A DNA stretch of 64,000 nt from Lutispora sp003527145 (GTDB lineage: Bacteria; Bacillota; Clostridia; Lutisporales; Lutisporaceae): positions 38,496 to 102,495 of the forward strand of contig JASBZB010000012.1 of assembly GCA_029983695.1 (NCBI GenBank). Direction: 5' to 3'. Positions 27,193-36,187 of this stretch are shown in pieces. Position 1 is the stretch's first letter. Each line of letters begins with the position of its first letter. The notes beneath the pieces were generated by a model that ran no database searches, was not told the origin of the DNA, and saw only the letters and a program-made list of their open reading frames with translations. Both the position numbers and the translations under genes were made by a program.

Positions 27193-29931
27193 TTAGATAA
27201 CTTCTCTAAGTTTTTCTTCCAATTTTTCTTTTTCTCCGCTGCCGTTTGTAGCAAAACGGATATATGGTATTTTGTATAGTTCTAAAATATGGTTTTTCAT
27301 TTTATCTCGCTCTGCTTGTTTTGTACCTTCTTTATGATAATAAAAACCATCAACTTCTATAGCCAACACAGGCTTTTTACTGATACGGTTATAAATTAAA
27401 AAATCTAAATGGGTGGCACTGTTCATCGCATATCTGCATTCAGCATCATTTAACATTTTGAGATCTCTAATTAACATGTTAAGCGGCTGTCTGCAAATTA
27501 CATCCAATGAAGCAAATGACTCATCTTTTAACACATCTTTAATAAGTCCGTACATAAGGTTTTCGGAATCATACTCTGATATACGCTTATGCTTTTTAAG
27601 ATATTCAATTCTGCTTTTGGTATATTGCTTATATAGGTAGTCAAAAACAGAGTAAATCTTGCTTTGTACAATTTCAAAATTGTTATACTCGATGTAGGAA
27701 ATCAAATCCGCTATATTGCCTTCTTTAGGCTGTTCATTGCCTGAAACAATAATATACAGTTTCTTTTTTGCCCTAGACACTGCAACATTTAAAAGATAAG
27801 GATCATTAACAAAATCAGAAATTATATCCTCAACTGTTGTAAGAATGATTACATCCTTTTCACGGCCTTGAAACTTATGTACCGTTGCAATATCTATGCT
27901 GGCAGTGCTAATGCCTTTTTGTAAGGCATTAACCTGATTATTATAAGGCGCAATAATTCCGATATCTTGGGTCCCATCTTTATGCAATTTGGGCATAACC
28001 TCTGAGCAAACAACATCAATTTGCCTCTGGTTCATATGCCCTCTTTCATGGTTTCCAGCTACTGTTTTATATACAGTAAGAACATCATTTTCGCCCCTAT
28101 CCTCAGTCATCACCAATAGATCTCCATGATAGAATTTCTGATTACAAAACTCAATAATTTTGGGATGACAGCGATAATGTTCCCGCAATAAAGTTTGCGG
28201 CACATCAGGAATAATTCTGCATATTGATTTAAGGAAGCTGTTTTGTGCATAGTTATATCCATCATCAATTTTAAATGATTTAAAAATTTCGCCGGTACGC
28301 TCTTTCATATATTCATTTACAACATTGGGCAGCTGCTTAGTATCCCCCACAATCACTGCATTTCGAGCACATGATAATGCCAGTGCTCCGGTAGCAACAT
28401 CCACCTGAGATGCTTCGTCCATAATCAGATAGTCATAAATAAAATCCCTTCCCAAGCTGCTCTTGGAGGAATATGTTGTACTGAGTATAACAGGATATTC
28501 ATCGGCTACTTGCCATGAATTTTTCCATAGATCATCCTCTTCAAATATTTTTCTTGCAGATTTATCACCATATTTTTCATGCAGCTTTTCCTTTAGAAAT
28601 TTCATTGAAAGATTAGTAAAGTCATCAATAATTTTTGCTGCATTTGCTGTACTCAAATATCTTTCCAATAAGTTTTTTTCTGCTATTAGCTCCTGTTGCT
28701 TTGTTGAATAATATAAGCTTTGCATTAAAGTAATAATTTTTGATATATCATTTTTATAAAATTTCCAGTCTGATATACCGTAAAACAAGAAGCTTTTTAT
28801 TTTATACCAAAAGCTCAGAGGACACTCGCGATCCGAAAAATCCTGACTTTCTTGCCATAACCGCATTAGCGAAACAGATTTTAGTTTTTTCCTCATCTTA
28901 AGTGAATCTTTCGGATAATCAGTTTCTACTCGATACAGTTCAAAATACTTCATTTCCAATTCAAGTGCACTAAGTTCTTGCTTTACCTTTGCAAGGCGTT
29001 CCCGCTTCTTGAAAATCTCATTTAATGCTTGAGATTTTTTATAAAGTTGCTCACGCAGCAAGACTTCATCTTCTTTTGAAATTTTCCAACCACTGATATT
29101 GGGGTATTGCCCATTTTGATTAGCAATAAAGGCTATTTTATTATCTGATTTACCAAGAGGAGCAACAATAAAGCCCATATTGTAACGTGAGGAAGATAGC
29201 TTTTCTAAAATATTTTCTGTCGCTGAATTGTTGTTTGACACCACTTGAACAGATTTACCCTGTACCAAAAGATTAGCAATTATATTTAAAATGGTTTGTG
29301 TTTTCCCTGTTCCGGGCGGGCCTTGTATAACGCTGATTTGATTTGTAAGCGCATTTTGTACAGCTTTAAACTGACTTGAATTAATTCCGAAAGGAAATAT
29401 GGGTTCTTTACTATACTGTTTTTTTATTTTATTGATATTAGGGTTTAAGTAAACCGCAAGCGCTGTATCATTTCCAACAAAATCTACATTTTCATATTGT
29501 TTTGATAAGAGCTTTACGCCATCATCTGTTTGAAGGCTTACAACAGATGCAATTTGCCTCAGGTATTTAAAATTATTGCAGGCATCAGCATCGTTCAAGC
29601 ATGAAGTAACTATTTTAAGGTCTTTTTCATTATAACTGCGCTCACTTCCATCCGAAAAGCGAACACGCCAAAAGTGCGTAAAAGAAGCCTTAAACACAAA
29701 TATTTCTTTTATGTTAAAAAATTCTCTTTCGCCATGTGAAATATGAACAATTGCGGGATTTATGGTTTCAGGATTACTAAGCTTTTCTATTGTAGTATAA
29801 TTGCAATGATATGTACTGCCGTTTAAAAAAGTAACGTCATATTTATGAGTTTGCCTATTATAGGCGCAAATTTTTACATCAGAAGTAATATCCTCACGAT
29901 TTTTTAGAATCATATATTTGCTTGTGTTCAA
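27193..29931 (-). CDS. UPF1-like SF1 helicase fused to DUF2726/Vsr-like nuclease domain
   Basis: 912 aa. An N-terminal beta-rich region (1-170) contains two segments with the same look (YNRQTHKYDVTFLNGSTYHCNY; HFWRVRFSDGSERSYNEKDL). SF1 helicase motifs follow: Walker A QGPPGTGKTQTILN (about 205), Walker B IMDEASQ, GDTKQLPN, TVHKFQGREKDVIILT and NVAVSRAKKKLYI. A C-terminal nuclease-like domain comes last (about 780-912; THLDFLIYN, AIEVDGFYYHKEGTKQAERDKMKN), a PD-(D/E)xK pattern like DUF2726. Such helicase-nuclease fusions occur often in defence islands as single-gene candidates. It is convergent with the DUF4143 remnant. Confidence 0.85.
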   Translation of the reverse strand: MNTSKYMILKNREDITSDVKICAYNRQTHKYDVTFLNGSTYHCNYTTIEKLSNPETINPAIVHISHGEREFFNIKEIFVFKASFTHFWRVRFSDGSERSYNEKDLKIVTSCLNDADACNNFKYLRQIASVVSLQTDDGVKLLSKQYENVDFVGNDTALAVYLNPNINKIKKQYSKEPIFPFGINSSQFKAVQNALTNQISVIQGPPGTGKTQTILNIIANLLVQGKSVQVVSNNNSATENILEKLSSSRYNMGFIVAPLGKSDNKIAFIANQNGQYPNISGWKISKEDEVLLREQLYKKSQALNEIFKKRERLAKVKQELSALELEMKYFELYRVETDYPKDSLKMRKKLKSVSLMRLWQESQDFSDRECPLSFWYKIKSFLFYGISDWKFYKNDISKIITLMQSLYYSTKQQELIAEKNLLERYLSTANAAKIIDDFTNLSMKFLKEKLHEKYGDKSARKIFEEDDLWKNSWQVADEYPVILSTTYSSKSSLGRDFIYDYLIMDEASQVDVATGALALSCARNAVIVGDTKQLPNVVNEYMKERTGEIFKSFKIDDGYNYAQNSFLKSICRIIPDVPQTLLREHYRCHPKIIEFCNQKFYHGDLLVMTEDRGENDVLTVYKTVAGNHERGHMNQRQIDVVCSEVMPKLHKDGTQDIGIIAPYNNQVNALQKGISTASIDIATVHKFQGREKDVIILTTVEDIISDFVNDPYLLNVAVSRAKKKLYIIVSGNEQPKEGNIADLISYIEYNNFEIVQSKIYSVFDYLYKQYTKSRIEYLKKHKRISEYDSENLMYGLIKDVLKDESFASLDVICRQPLNMLIRDLKMLNDAECRYAMNSATHLDFLIYNRISKKPVLAIEVDGFYYHKEGTKQAERDKMKNHILELYKIPYIRFATNGSGEKEKLEEKLREVI

Positions 29932-30085
29932 TTTTAACCTCCGAGTGGTGAATTATATGGATAGTGGGGAGTCCACAAAATAACCGTTGTAGTCGGTTAT
30001 AAACATAATGGGAAATTCAACAGTACCTTGGTAGGACATTTCCTATTTGTAAAAATGATACTTATTTTTGTGCTTCTCGAATGCC

Positions 30086-30544
30086 TTAATATGTAACGAT
30101 TACATATCCCAAAATAATAATTGAAATGGTCCAAATCACTCCATATAGTGGCACCATTGTCTTAGATAAAATGAATTTCAAAATGCAATCACGCTTCTTC
30201 TCTATTTCTAACCACATTTTTCGATTATGCGGATTTAAATCATACATATTTGCACGGTTTCCATTCATTCTTTCGGAGATAACCCATTCATATTTCCAGT
30301 GATATAGTGTTTCCATCTTTAAAAAGAAAGCATCCAATCCCCAAAAAACAGTAGTGACTCCAAACATAAACAATCCTATTATTGATAATTTACATTCCTG
30401 TCCAATCAAAAGTGTTAATGCTATTGTAATTAATGAAATATACCATTCCTTAAGTCGAAAAGCATTATCTGCCATTCTTGTAATACACGCTTGAATCAAA
30501 TCGATTTCTTTATGTAATTCATCTAACTGTACATTTTCGCTCAT
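30086..30544 (-). CDS. Small membrane protein, last gene of TIR/nucleotide operon
   Basis: 152 aa. Two hydrophobic segments are clear in the first half (about 33-50 and 54-75) and one at the end (about 128-150). The middle is soluble and charged (KYEWVISERMNGNRANMYDLNPHNRKMWLEIEKK). The pattern LKEWYIxLITIALTLLIG recalls small octameric membrane proteins annotated as RipA-like, but I am not certain. It starts 25 bp after the thymidylate-synthase-like gene, so it belongs to the operon. A membrane effector or anchor is a reasonable guess. RBS AGGAG. Confidence 0.6.
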   Translation of the reverse strand: MSENVQLDELHKEIDLIQACITRMADNAFRLKEWYISLITIALTLLIGQECKLSIIGLFMFGVTTVFWGLDAFFLKMETLYHWKYEWVISERMNGNRANMYDLNPHNRKMWLEIEKKRDCILKFILSKTMVPLYGVIWTISIIILGYVIVTY

Positions 30545-30569
30545 TTATATTTATTCTCCTCATATTTTT

Positions 30570-31556
30570 TTATTTGTTAATCCATCTACCCCACATCCTT
30601 ACATATAGTTTATTTGAGCACTGATGAATTAGCTCATACGCTAAATCATCCATTTTCATTTTTCTAGCAGCATAAGCAGTAATTATTAACATAATATTGT
30701 TATAGGCGTCATACTCGGAATCTAACTGAGCCAATGAAGAAATATTATTTTCACTTGTATTTGGACCTGAAAGCCTTTTCATTCTTTCATATATTTCTTT
30801 AAATATTTTTTCTGATTCGATTTTTTTCAGTGAAAGTGAATCCATATTCTTTATTTCGATTTCTTCTCCAATTCCTATTCTGCCAGCGTCACTCTGGTAC
30901 AAATGCAAGCTGTCACTATAATGATTATATGTTCCAACCTGAATTTCCAACCAGCCTGCTATTATTTCCTGCAATCCAGTGAACTGAATAAAATTATATG
31001 GTAGTCCCAGTAACACATCGTTGCTTCGTATTATTTGTGACCACTCTAATTTGTTATCTCTTACTTTTAAAAGTGAACAGATATTGCATGGAATATCTTC
31101 ATCCCTCGGGTTTCCATTTTCAATTGGGAAATCTGTTTTCGTATCATAAATCTGTATTACAACCTGGCGACTTTCTGGAACACTTTGCAATGCCTGATAT
31201 GCTTTTTCTATCTGATCGAATCCAAAGTGCGAACGGATTCGCTTTCCATATGCACCATAATAGTATTCATTATTGCCGGCATACTTTTTTAAACTTGGAT
31301 TCCAGAAATTAATTACTTTTGCATCATCCTCACCATTAATAATCCAGACCAGCTCCGCTAACGCAAAGCCTAAACTCATTGGAGGAATGCGATTATAAAT
31401 CCATTTCTGTCTTGGATCTTGGATGCTAATAAGTGTATGTATTAATTCATATACTTTCCCAGTTCTTCCACCTAAAGTTGACTCCTCCTTTAACAGAAGG
31501 TTAGCTGCTTTTTCCCACACTTCATTTGCACTGTTCCCAGTAATAAATTCTGCCAT
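30570..31556 (-). CDS. Thymidylate-synthase-like enzyme with altered active site
   Basis: 328 aa. The ThyA fold is recognisable: NFWNPSL, YYYGAYGKRIRSHFGFDQI, SRQVVIQIYDTK, the nucleophile region DIPCNICSLLKV, RSNDVLLGLPYNFIQFTGLQEI and YNHYSDSLHLY. The catalytic Cys is kept, but the usual His after it is Asn (PCN for PCH). The Asn of PYNF, which selects uracil over cytosine in this family, is present, so dUMP-type substrates are favoured. Phage relatives make hydroxymethyl-dUMP instead of dTMP. In this operon a modified-thymidylate product seems more likely than housekeeping dTMP synthesis. It follows the helical-domain gene by 12 bp. Confidence 0.8.
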   Translation of the reverse strand: MAEFITGNSANEVWEKAANLLLKEESTLGGRTGKVYELIHTLISIQDPRQKWIYNRIPPMSLGFALAELVWIINGEDDAKVINFWNPSLKKYAGNNEYYYGAYGKRIRSHFGFDQIEKAYQALQSVPESRQVVIQIYDTKTDFPIENGNPRDEDIPCNICSLLKVRDNKLEWSQIIRSNDVLLGLPYNFIQFTGLQEIIAGWLEIQVGTYNHYSDSLHLYQSDAGRIGIGEEIEIKNMDSLSLKKIESEKIFKEIYERMKRLSGPNTSENNISSLAQLDSEYDAYNNIMLIITAYAARKMKMDDLAYELIHQCSNKLYVRMWGRWINK

Positions 31557-31568
31557 ACTATACCTCCC

Positions 31569-32549
31569 TTATCGGAATTGATTAATCTTATCGTTTATTC
31601 CCCATTTAGGGGGATAAAAGAAATGTATTGCATCCAGATTTTTATTTACATATTGCTGCTTAATTCTTTTTCTACCATTTTTACCTGTGATTTCTGGATA
31701 TGCAACTCTTGCATATTTATCTGTTTCGCAGAATAGATTCTGGCAATCAATCAATTGCAATTCACGTCCAAATAATGATTTAAACATTAAATTTCTTTTT
31801 TCAAATTCCTCTTCCTGTTTATCTGCAACAAACCGTATAATATCCTCATATGAATAATCACCTAAATCCCCGAAACATTTCTGAATGCCATTTTTTGCAC
31901 CCGGCCCAGCAACAACAAATGACATTTCACTGAAATTACATAGTTCGCTATAATTAAGATCAATCGCAAACTGAAAAGCCAAAAATGTACCCAGTGTTGG
32001 ATATTCCAGTAAAACTTTATACAATTCTTTTAAACTCTTTGCTGTAGAAATTTTTTTTGTTAATCCAGATTCCATCATATATTCTAACAATTTCAGATTA
32101 TTTTGGTGCTTTTTATTATAGCAGAAACAACTTTTTCCAGATGGCATAATATAAGCCCCTGAATAAATTCTTTCTTTTTCTTCCAGCCTTCGCATCAAAA
32201 GCCTATTATAGTCGTCATATTTATAAGCACTATATGAAATAAGCCCAAGCTTTTTTTGCATATACTCCCATGTCTCAATTTTATTGAATAGCTTAAAAAA
32301 CAGGATTCTAAAGCATACATCTTCCGGTGTGAACTTACCATCTGTATAAATTACGTTCTTAATCAGGTATTGACTCACACGGTCAGAAGCTCTATACGCA
32401 TTCGTAAATTTATATTTTTGAATAATCGGATCTTGTGTCCATGGAAAAGCATTATTCTGTAAACGATTAAAGAAAACATCCTGTCGCATCGCTGCAAACT
32501 TCCAATAAGAATCATATACTGGTGTGGTCTTCAAATTTTTTAATCTCAT
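31569..32549 (-). CDS. 5-hmdU-kinase helical-domain type protein (HMUDK_hel-like)
   Basis: About 326 aa, mainly alpha-helical. The N-terminus (TPVYDSYWKFAAMRQDVFF, PWTQDPIIQKYKFTNAYRA, SDRVSQYLIKNVIY) matches my memory of the helical domain linked to 5-hydroxymethyl-dU DNA kinases and alpha-glutamyl/putrescinyl-thymine pyrophosphorylases of hypermodifying phages. It lacks its own P-loop; the kinase is the neighbouring gene. I prefer the ATG at 32549 (GGAG nine bases before, four bases after the kinase stop) to the longer start that overlaps the kinase gene. It probably handles a modified thymidine, in DNA or as nucleotide. Exact reaction unknown. Confidence 0.68.
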   Translation of the reverse strand: MRLKNLKTTPVYDSYWKFAAMRQDVFFNRLQNNAFPWTQDPIIQKYKFTNAYRASDRVSQYLIKNVIYTDGKFTPEDVCFRILFFKLFNKIETWEYMQKKLGLISYSAYKYDDYNRLLMRRLEEKERIYSGAYIMPSGKSCFCYNKKHQNNLKLLEYMMESGLTKKISTAKSLKELYKVLLEYPTLGTFLAFQFAIDLNYSELCNFSEMSFVVAGPGAKNGIQKCFGDLGDYSYEDIIRFVADKQEEEFEKRNLMFKSLFGRELQLIDCQNLFCETDKYARVAYPEITGKNGRKRIKQQYVNKNLDAIHFFYPPKWGINDKINQFR

Positions 32550-32553
32550 AACT

Positions 32554-33168
32554 TCATTCTCCAAATATCTGGCTCCAGATTGCTGCAATAGTACTTTCTA
32601 GATTACCATTATTTTCAATTACTATGCTTTTTGAATCATTCCTTGCAAGATCACGATACTGGTCTATTATGAATTTTTCTTTCTCATCTATATAATCGTG
32701 TTCTCTGTTTTCTCTCTCGATCAAAAATATCCTTTTAATATTAATATGATCCCAATATATTTTTTCAGCAGCAATAACTGCCTCTATTGTGTTTTTATCC
32801 AAACTGCCAGCTAATCCATATGCATAAGTCGACCACCAGAAACGGTCTAATAATACAATACAGTTATCTTCTTCGCTAAGTGCTCTGATTTGACGCTCAA
32901 TCAAATCTATATGTGACGCAACATGTAATAACTGCAGACTTGCTTCATTTAGTTCATTAGAGAAATATTTTCCCTGATGGTGATGAATATTATATACCAG
33001 ACTTCCCAGCGTTCTTTCCTCGTTTCCTGGAAACGCTATAGATACACACCTAAAATCGGTTGATTCTGTTATCTGTTCTTTCAGTTTCTGAACAATTGTG
33101 GTTTTACCAACATGATCAATACCCTCAAACACGTATATACCAGCATTATTCTCTTCCATGATACTCAT
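32554..33168 (-). CDS. Thymidylate-kinase-like protein
   Basis: 204 aa. The P-loop FEGIDHVGKTTIVQKL and the LLDRFWWSTYAYG motif are those of dTMP kinases (GLDGAGKTT and DRYxxSxxAY), and length fits. LID-region arginines are less clear (LIERENREHDYIDEKEKF). It should phosphorylate dTMP or, in this context, a modified thymidylate. It starts 12 bp after the TIR-SLOG gene and touches the helical-domain gene. A housekeeping Tmk role is unlikely because the normal tmk context (holB, yaaQ) is absent. Confidence 0.8.
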   Translation of the reverse strand: MSIMEENNAGIYVFEGIDHVGKTTIVQKLKEQITESTDFRCVSIAFPGNEERTLGSLVYNIHHHQGKYFSNELNEASLQLLHVASHIDLIERQIRALSEEDNCIVLLDRFWWSTYAYGLAGSLDKNTIEAVIAAEKIYWDHINIKRIFLIERENREHDYIDEKEKFIIDQYRDLARNDSKSIVIENNGNLESTIAAIWSQIFGE

Positions 33169-33180
33169 ATTCTCACCTTC

Positions 33181-35019
33181 TTACTTGATTGTACCTAACA
33201 ACCTTTTTGCCATTAACCTATGATTGACATTGTAAAATAAATTCTCATTCATTGTATTATCCCATGGATTTAGATCTGACCAATTTCGTTCCTTTAATCT
33301 TTCAAATGCATATTCACTTGATCTTCCACCAACAGATCCAACCAGTGCAACCGGAATACCTGCCTTTTTTGCCAATTCTACTTCAATATCGACACCCTGT
33401 TGTAATTTATCGGATTTTATTTTCCCACCAAGGCAAATAAGCATCTCACTTTTTTGTCCACATATCATTTTTTCACGCATATCTTCCAAATTGTCAGATA
33501 AAAAAAGTGTACATTGCTCCTGCAATTCATCTAGATCGTACCCACATATATAATGCTTATCCATATGCATTTCAATTGAATACTTTACATCTGATGCATA
33601 TAATCTTCCAATATCAAAAATCAGGTCCTGAAATGTTGGATGCGCACCAAATACCAATGTATAACCATTTTTTATTATTTCCCTTGAATATACCAATACA
33701 GCTTCTATAAGTGATGCTTTATAAATTTCATCATAATCTGGAAATGCTCCCGAAATAATGATTCTCTTATTTTTCGGAGCTATCTTCAGACCAGATACAT
33801 TTTCCAAATTCATAATATAATCATCATAGTTTTCTTCTAATACCTTATCATTACTGATAATCCTTTCACGATTCCCGTGATTCGATAATAAGAAAATTTT
33901 TTGACTGTTGTCATAAATTCCAGTATTTTTTACTCTATCTACAAGCTTTTGAATATCATCCTCTTTCGGATTTCTTCCAAAACACTGGATATAGTGTTTT
34001 CGCAGTCCGTCATCATATCTGTCTTTCGTCTTCTCTTTATATTCAACTCTATATGCCCATACAGAATTGCTATCGTATAACAGCTTTATCTTATTTTCAC
34101 TGTTCAAGCAATTTAAATAATCAATATAGGATGATGCCTGGTTTGAAGAATGCATAATCAGTTTAAAACAATTCTCCTCAACCTCATCTGCAATTTCTTC
34201 CAGTCTTTCATCAGATTCAAATTCTTCACTCCTGTACTTTAATGCTGGTCCATCTCCTGGTTTGATTTTCAGTTTCTTATAAGAAGCATCATCAATCTGA
34301 ATCCATAAAACTGGGATATGATTTACAAGCGCATAACACAACTCTTTCATTATCCATTCTGAATTCTGAGCCTGCTCCGTTTGTAAAAAAATTAAAACAT
34401 CGCTAATTGCCAGATTTTTATCGATATCCTGCTGTGCGTTATCGCCTACTGCGACATTTACCACATCACGATACACATTTCTTTCTCTTGTCAACTTTTT
34501 CAATTCATCCGCAAACCTGGATGTTATGCGCTCTCCATCGCGTCTCTTATGGCTGATAAAATACAATACCTCATCCCTATAAAGAGGTGATAAAGTCTGC
34601 GCTATAATCTTTCTGGAAAAAATTTGTGCGATTGCTTTCATATTGTTTTTCATCGGACTTCTATTCTCATTTCGACTTGATACATCAAAACTTTGTTTTT
34701 CTGAAACTGGTTCCGGTGGTCGTCTGCATTCTGGATTACTTTCCATTGCTATAGGCCAGATTCTGCTTTCCGATGAATAATATTTATAAATCAGATTTTG
34801 CATTTTAGTACTATATTCACCGGTTTCTGAATTAAAGAAAATAAAGATATCATTCTTATCAGCTTCACCAGCCAATAACATATTTATATGAAAATCATTT
34901 GATACATATAATTTATCCACAATATAGTTATCAAAGATTTTACTGCATTCATTAAAAAACACAATTGCATTTTCCATATTTATCATTGTTAATTCTGGCT
35001 TGCAAAAAATGACTTTCAT
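33181..35019 (-). CDS. TIR-SLOG fusion protein
   Basis: 612 aa. A divergent N-terminal region of about 145 aa comes first (it begins MKVIFCKPELTMINMENAI; unknown). A TIR domain follows at about 150-265 (VLYFISHKRRDGERITSRFADEL, DVLIFLQTEQ, NSEWIMKELCYAL with the expected catalytic-type Glu). The C-terminal third has a SLOG-like Rossmann domain (about 425-590): IIISGAFPDYDE, NGYTLVFGAHPTF, EMLICLGGK, GIPVALVGSVGG. SLOG domains bind nucleotides and TIR domains cut NAD+ or make cyclic ADP-ribose signals. This suggests a sensor-effector activated by a nucleotide ligand. The ATG overlaps the Nmad2 stop (ATGA). Confidence 0.82.
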   Translation of the reverse strand: MKVIFCKPELTMINMENAIVFFNECSKIFDNYIVDKLYVSNDFHINMLLAGEADKNDIFIFFNSETGEYSTKMQNLIYKYYSSESRIWPIAMESNPECRRPPEPVSEKQSFDVSSRNENRSPMKNNMKAIAQIFSRKIIAQTLSPLYRDEVLYFISHKRRDGERITSRFADELKKLTRERNVYRDVVNVAVGDNAQQDIDKNLAISDVLIFLQTEQAQNSEWIMKELCYALVNHIPVLWIQIDDASYKKLKIKPGDGPALKYRSEEFESDERLEEIADEVEENCFKLIMHSSNQASSYIDYLNCLNSENKIKLLYDSNSVWAYRVEYKEKTKDRYDDGLRKHYIQCFGRNPKEDDIQKLVDRVKNTGIYDNSQKIFLLSNHGNRERIISNDKVLEENYDDYIMNLENVSGLKIAPKNKRIIISGAFPDYDEIYKASLIEAVLVYSREIIKNGYTLVFGAHPTFQDLIFDIGRLYASDVKYSIEMHMDKHYICGYDLDELQEQCTLFLSDNLEDMREKMICGQKSEMLICLGGKIKSDKLQQGVDIEVELAKKAGIPVALVGSVGGRSSEYAFERLKERNWSDLNPWDNTMNENLFYNVNHRLMAKRLLGTIK

Positions 35020-35636
35020 TCTTTTTCTCCTTTATAATGTGCAAAAGCACCATCTTTTCTGCTATATGGTGTACCGTTAATGTGACGTTCATAATGTTCA
35101 GCTATATATTTAATAAATCCCGTAATTAATTCTGCATCGTTATTTATTTTGTGGTTCCGACCTTTTTTAATCAAAATTTCATATTTCTTTGGAATTATAA
35201 TTGCATGATTTCCAAAATAATAAAAATTCGTTGAAATCAGAACACGGTCTGTTTCTGTGTCCTTTTTCAGATTAAGCATATTAATACTTCCATCCACATT
35301 ACTATGATGTGATGGCTCCTGCATCCACTTGCCATCTATATGATGATAAATATTATCACCATAAGCATGCATTGTCCCTTTATTAAACACAGGACGTTTA
35401 CATCTAAACCTGTTGTCCAACCAATACTCGTCAAAACTCAATATTTCTCCGACTTGCATGAGCATAACAAGTTTTTCACGATATGGTGTAGATGCTGAAC
35501 CAAATGCAGCTATCCAGTCCCCTATCTGAGCAGTTTTTCTTATAATCGGTTTGCAGTCTGCAAGTGTACAATACCCAAAATATGGATTAGGTGCAAACCC
35601 ATAATCCCTCGGAATTACATATGAATAATATTTCAT
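35016..35636 (-). CDS. Nucleotide modification associated domain 2 (Nmad2) protein
   Basis: About 206 aa. The N-terminus YSYVIPRDYGFAPNPYFGYC followed by TLADCKP is the hallmark of Nmad2, a domain defined by association with base-hypermodification genes. DWIAAFGS, RKLVMLMQVGE-like segments and FYYFG are also typical. It is predicted to be an enzyme or reader for modified nucleotides; no biochemical role is known to me. The ATG at 35636 has GGAG seven bases upstream, which I prefer to the ATG seven codons earlier. It lies between two TIR genes and overlaps the TIR-SLOG start. Confidence 0.8.
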   Translation of the reverse strand: MKYYSYVIPRDYGFAPNPYFGYCTLADCKPIIRKTAQIGDWIAAFGSASTPYREKLVMLMQVGEILSFDEYWLDNRFRCKRPVFNKGTMHAYGDNIYHHIDGKWMQEPSHHSNVDGSINMLNLKKDTETDRVLISTNFYYFGNHAIIIPKKYEILIKKGRNHKINNDAELITGFIKYIAEHYERHINGTPYSRKDGAFAHYKGEKE

Positions 35637-35650
35637 CTTTTGCTCCGTTC

Positions 35651-36133
35651 CTAGCACTGGTAGTGTTCTATTTCCGTTGGATTACTTGTTCGAGGTTGCC
35701 CATTTGGTTTTTCCCAATCCATGTCTTCACCGTTAATTGCGCGAACTATTTTCTCACCATTCCATCCAACTAAATTATGTCCATATTCATTCAGTTCCTT
35801 TGGAATGTCTTCTTCTTTTGCACCTTGGAGATAAACACCAACAATACGTTTTCCCATTTCTCCGGCTGTCTTAATCTCCCAATTAACATAATCACTTTTA
35901 GCTGTATCTTTTCCAATAAGTACAACAACCGTTCCAGCCCATTTCATCTGCGGTTTAATGAGTTCCTGTTTTATATATTGTTCATTACTAGCATTATTTT
36001 TTAGTTTTTTTTCATAAATAGAGCTATCTCTCATATCAATTCCGTGTCTTCCTATCAGACTTTTTAGCGATTCAATTTTGTCTGCATCATTATGCTGATG
36101 TGATACAAATATATTTTTCGTCTCATCCGCCAT
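35651..36133 (-). CDS. TIR-like protein (MTH538/ThsB-type), 160 aa
   Basis: A stand-alone TIR-like domain: KNIFVSHQHNDADKIESLKSLI, then AGTVVVLIGKDTAKSDYVNWEIKTAGEMGKRIVGVYL. The Glu of YVNWEI is in the place of the catalytic Glu. This is the MTH538/DUF1863 branch, to which Thoeris ThsB belongs. ThsB proteins make a signal from NAD+ when they sense phage. The C-terminal tail after about 130 is short and polar. It lies 54 bp after the other TIR-like gene and 14 bp before Nmad2. Confidence 0.82.
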   Translation of the reverse strand: MADETKNIFVSHQHNDADKIESLKSLIGRHGIDMRDSSIYEKKLKNNASNEQYIKQELIKPQMKWAGTVVVLIGKDTAKSDYVNWEIKTAGEMGKRIVGVYLQGAKEEDIPKELNEYGHNLVGWNGEKIVRAINGEDMDWEKPNGQPRTSNPTEIEHYQC

Positions 36134-36187
36134 ATAACAACCTCTCCTTATATTCTATCATCGTTGTGGGCCAAAATTGTATTGCCA

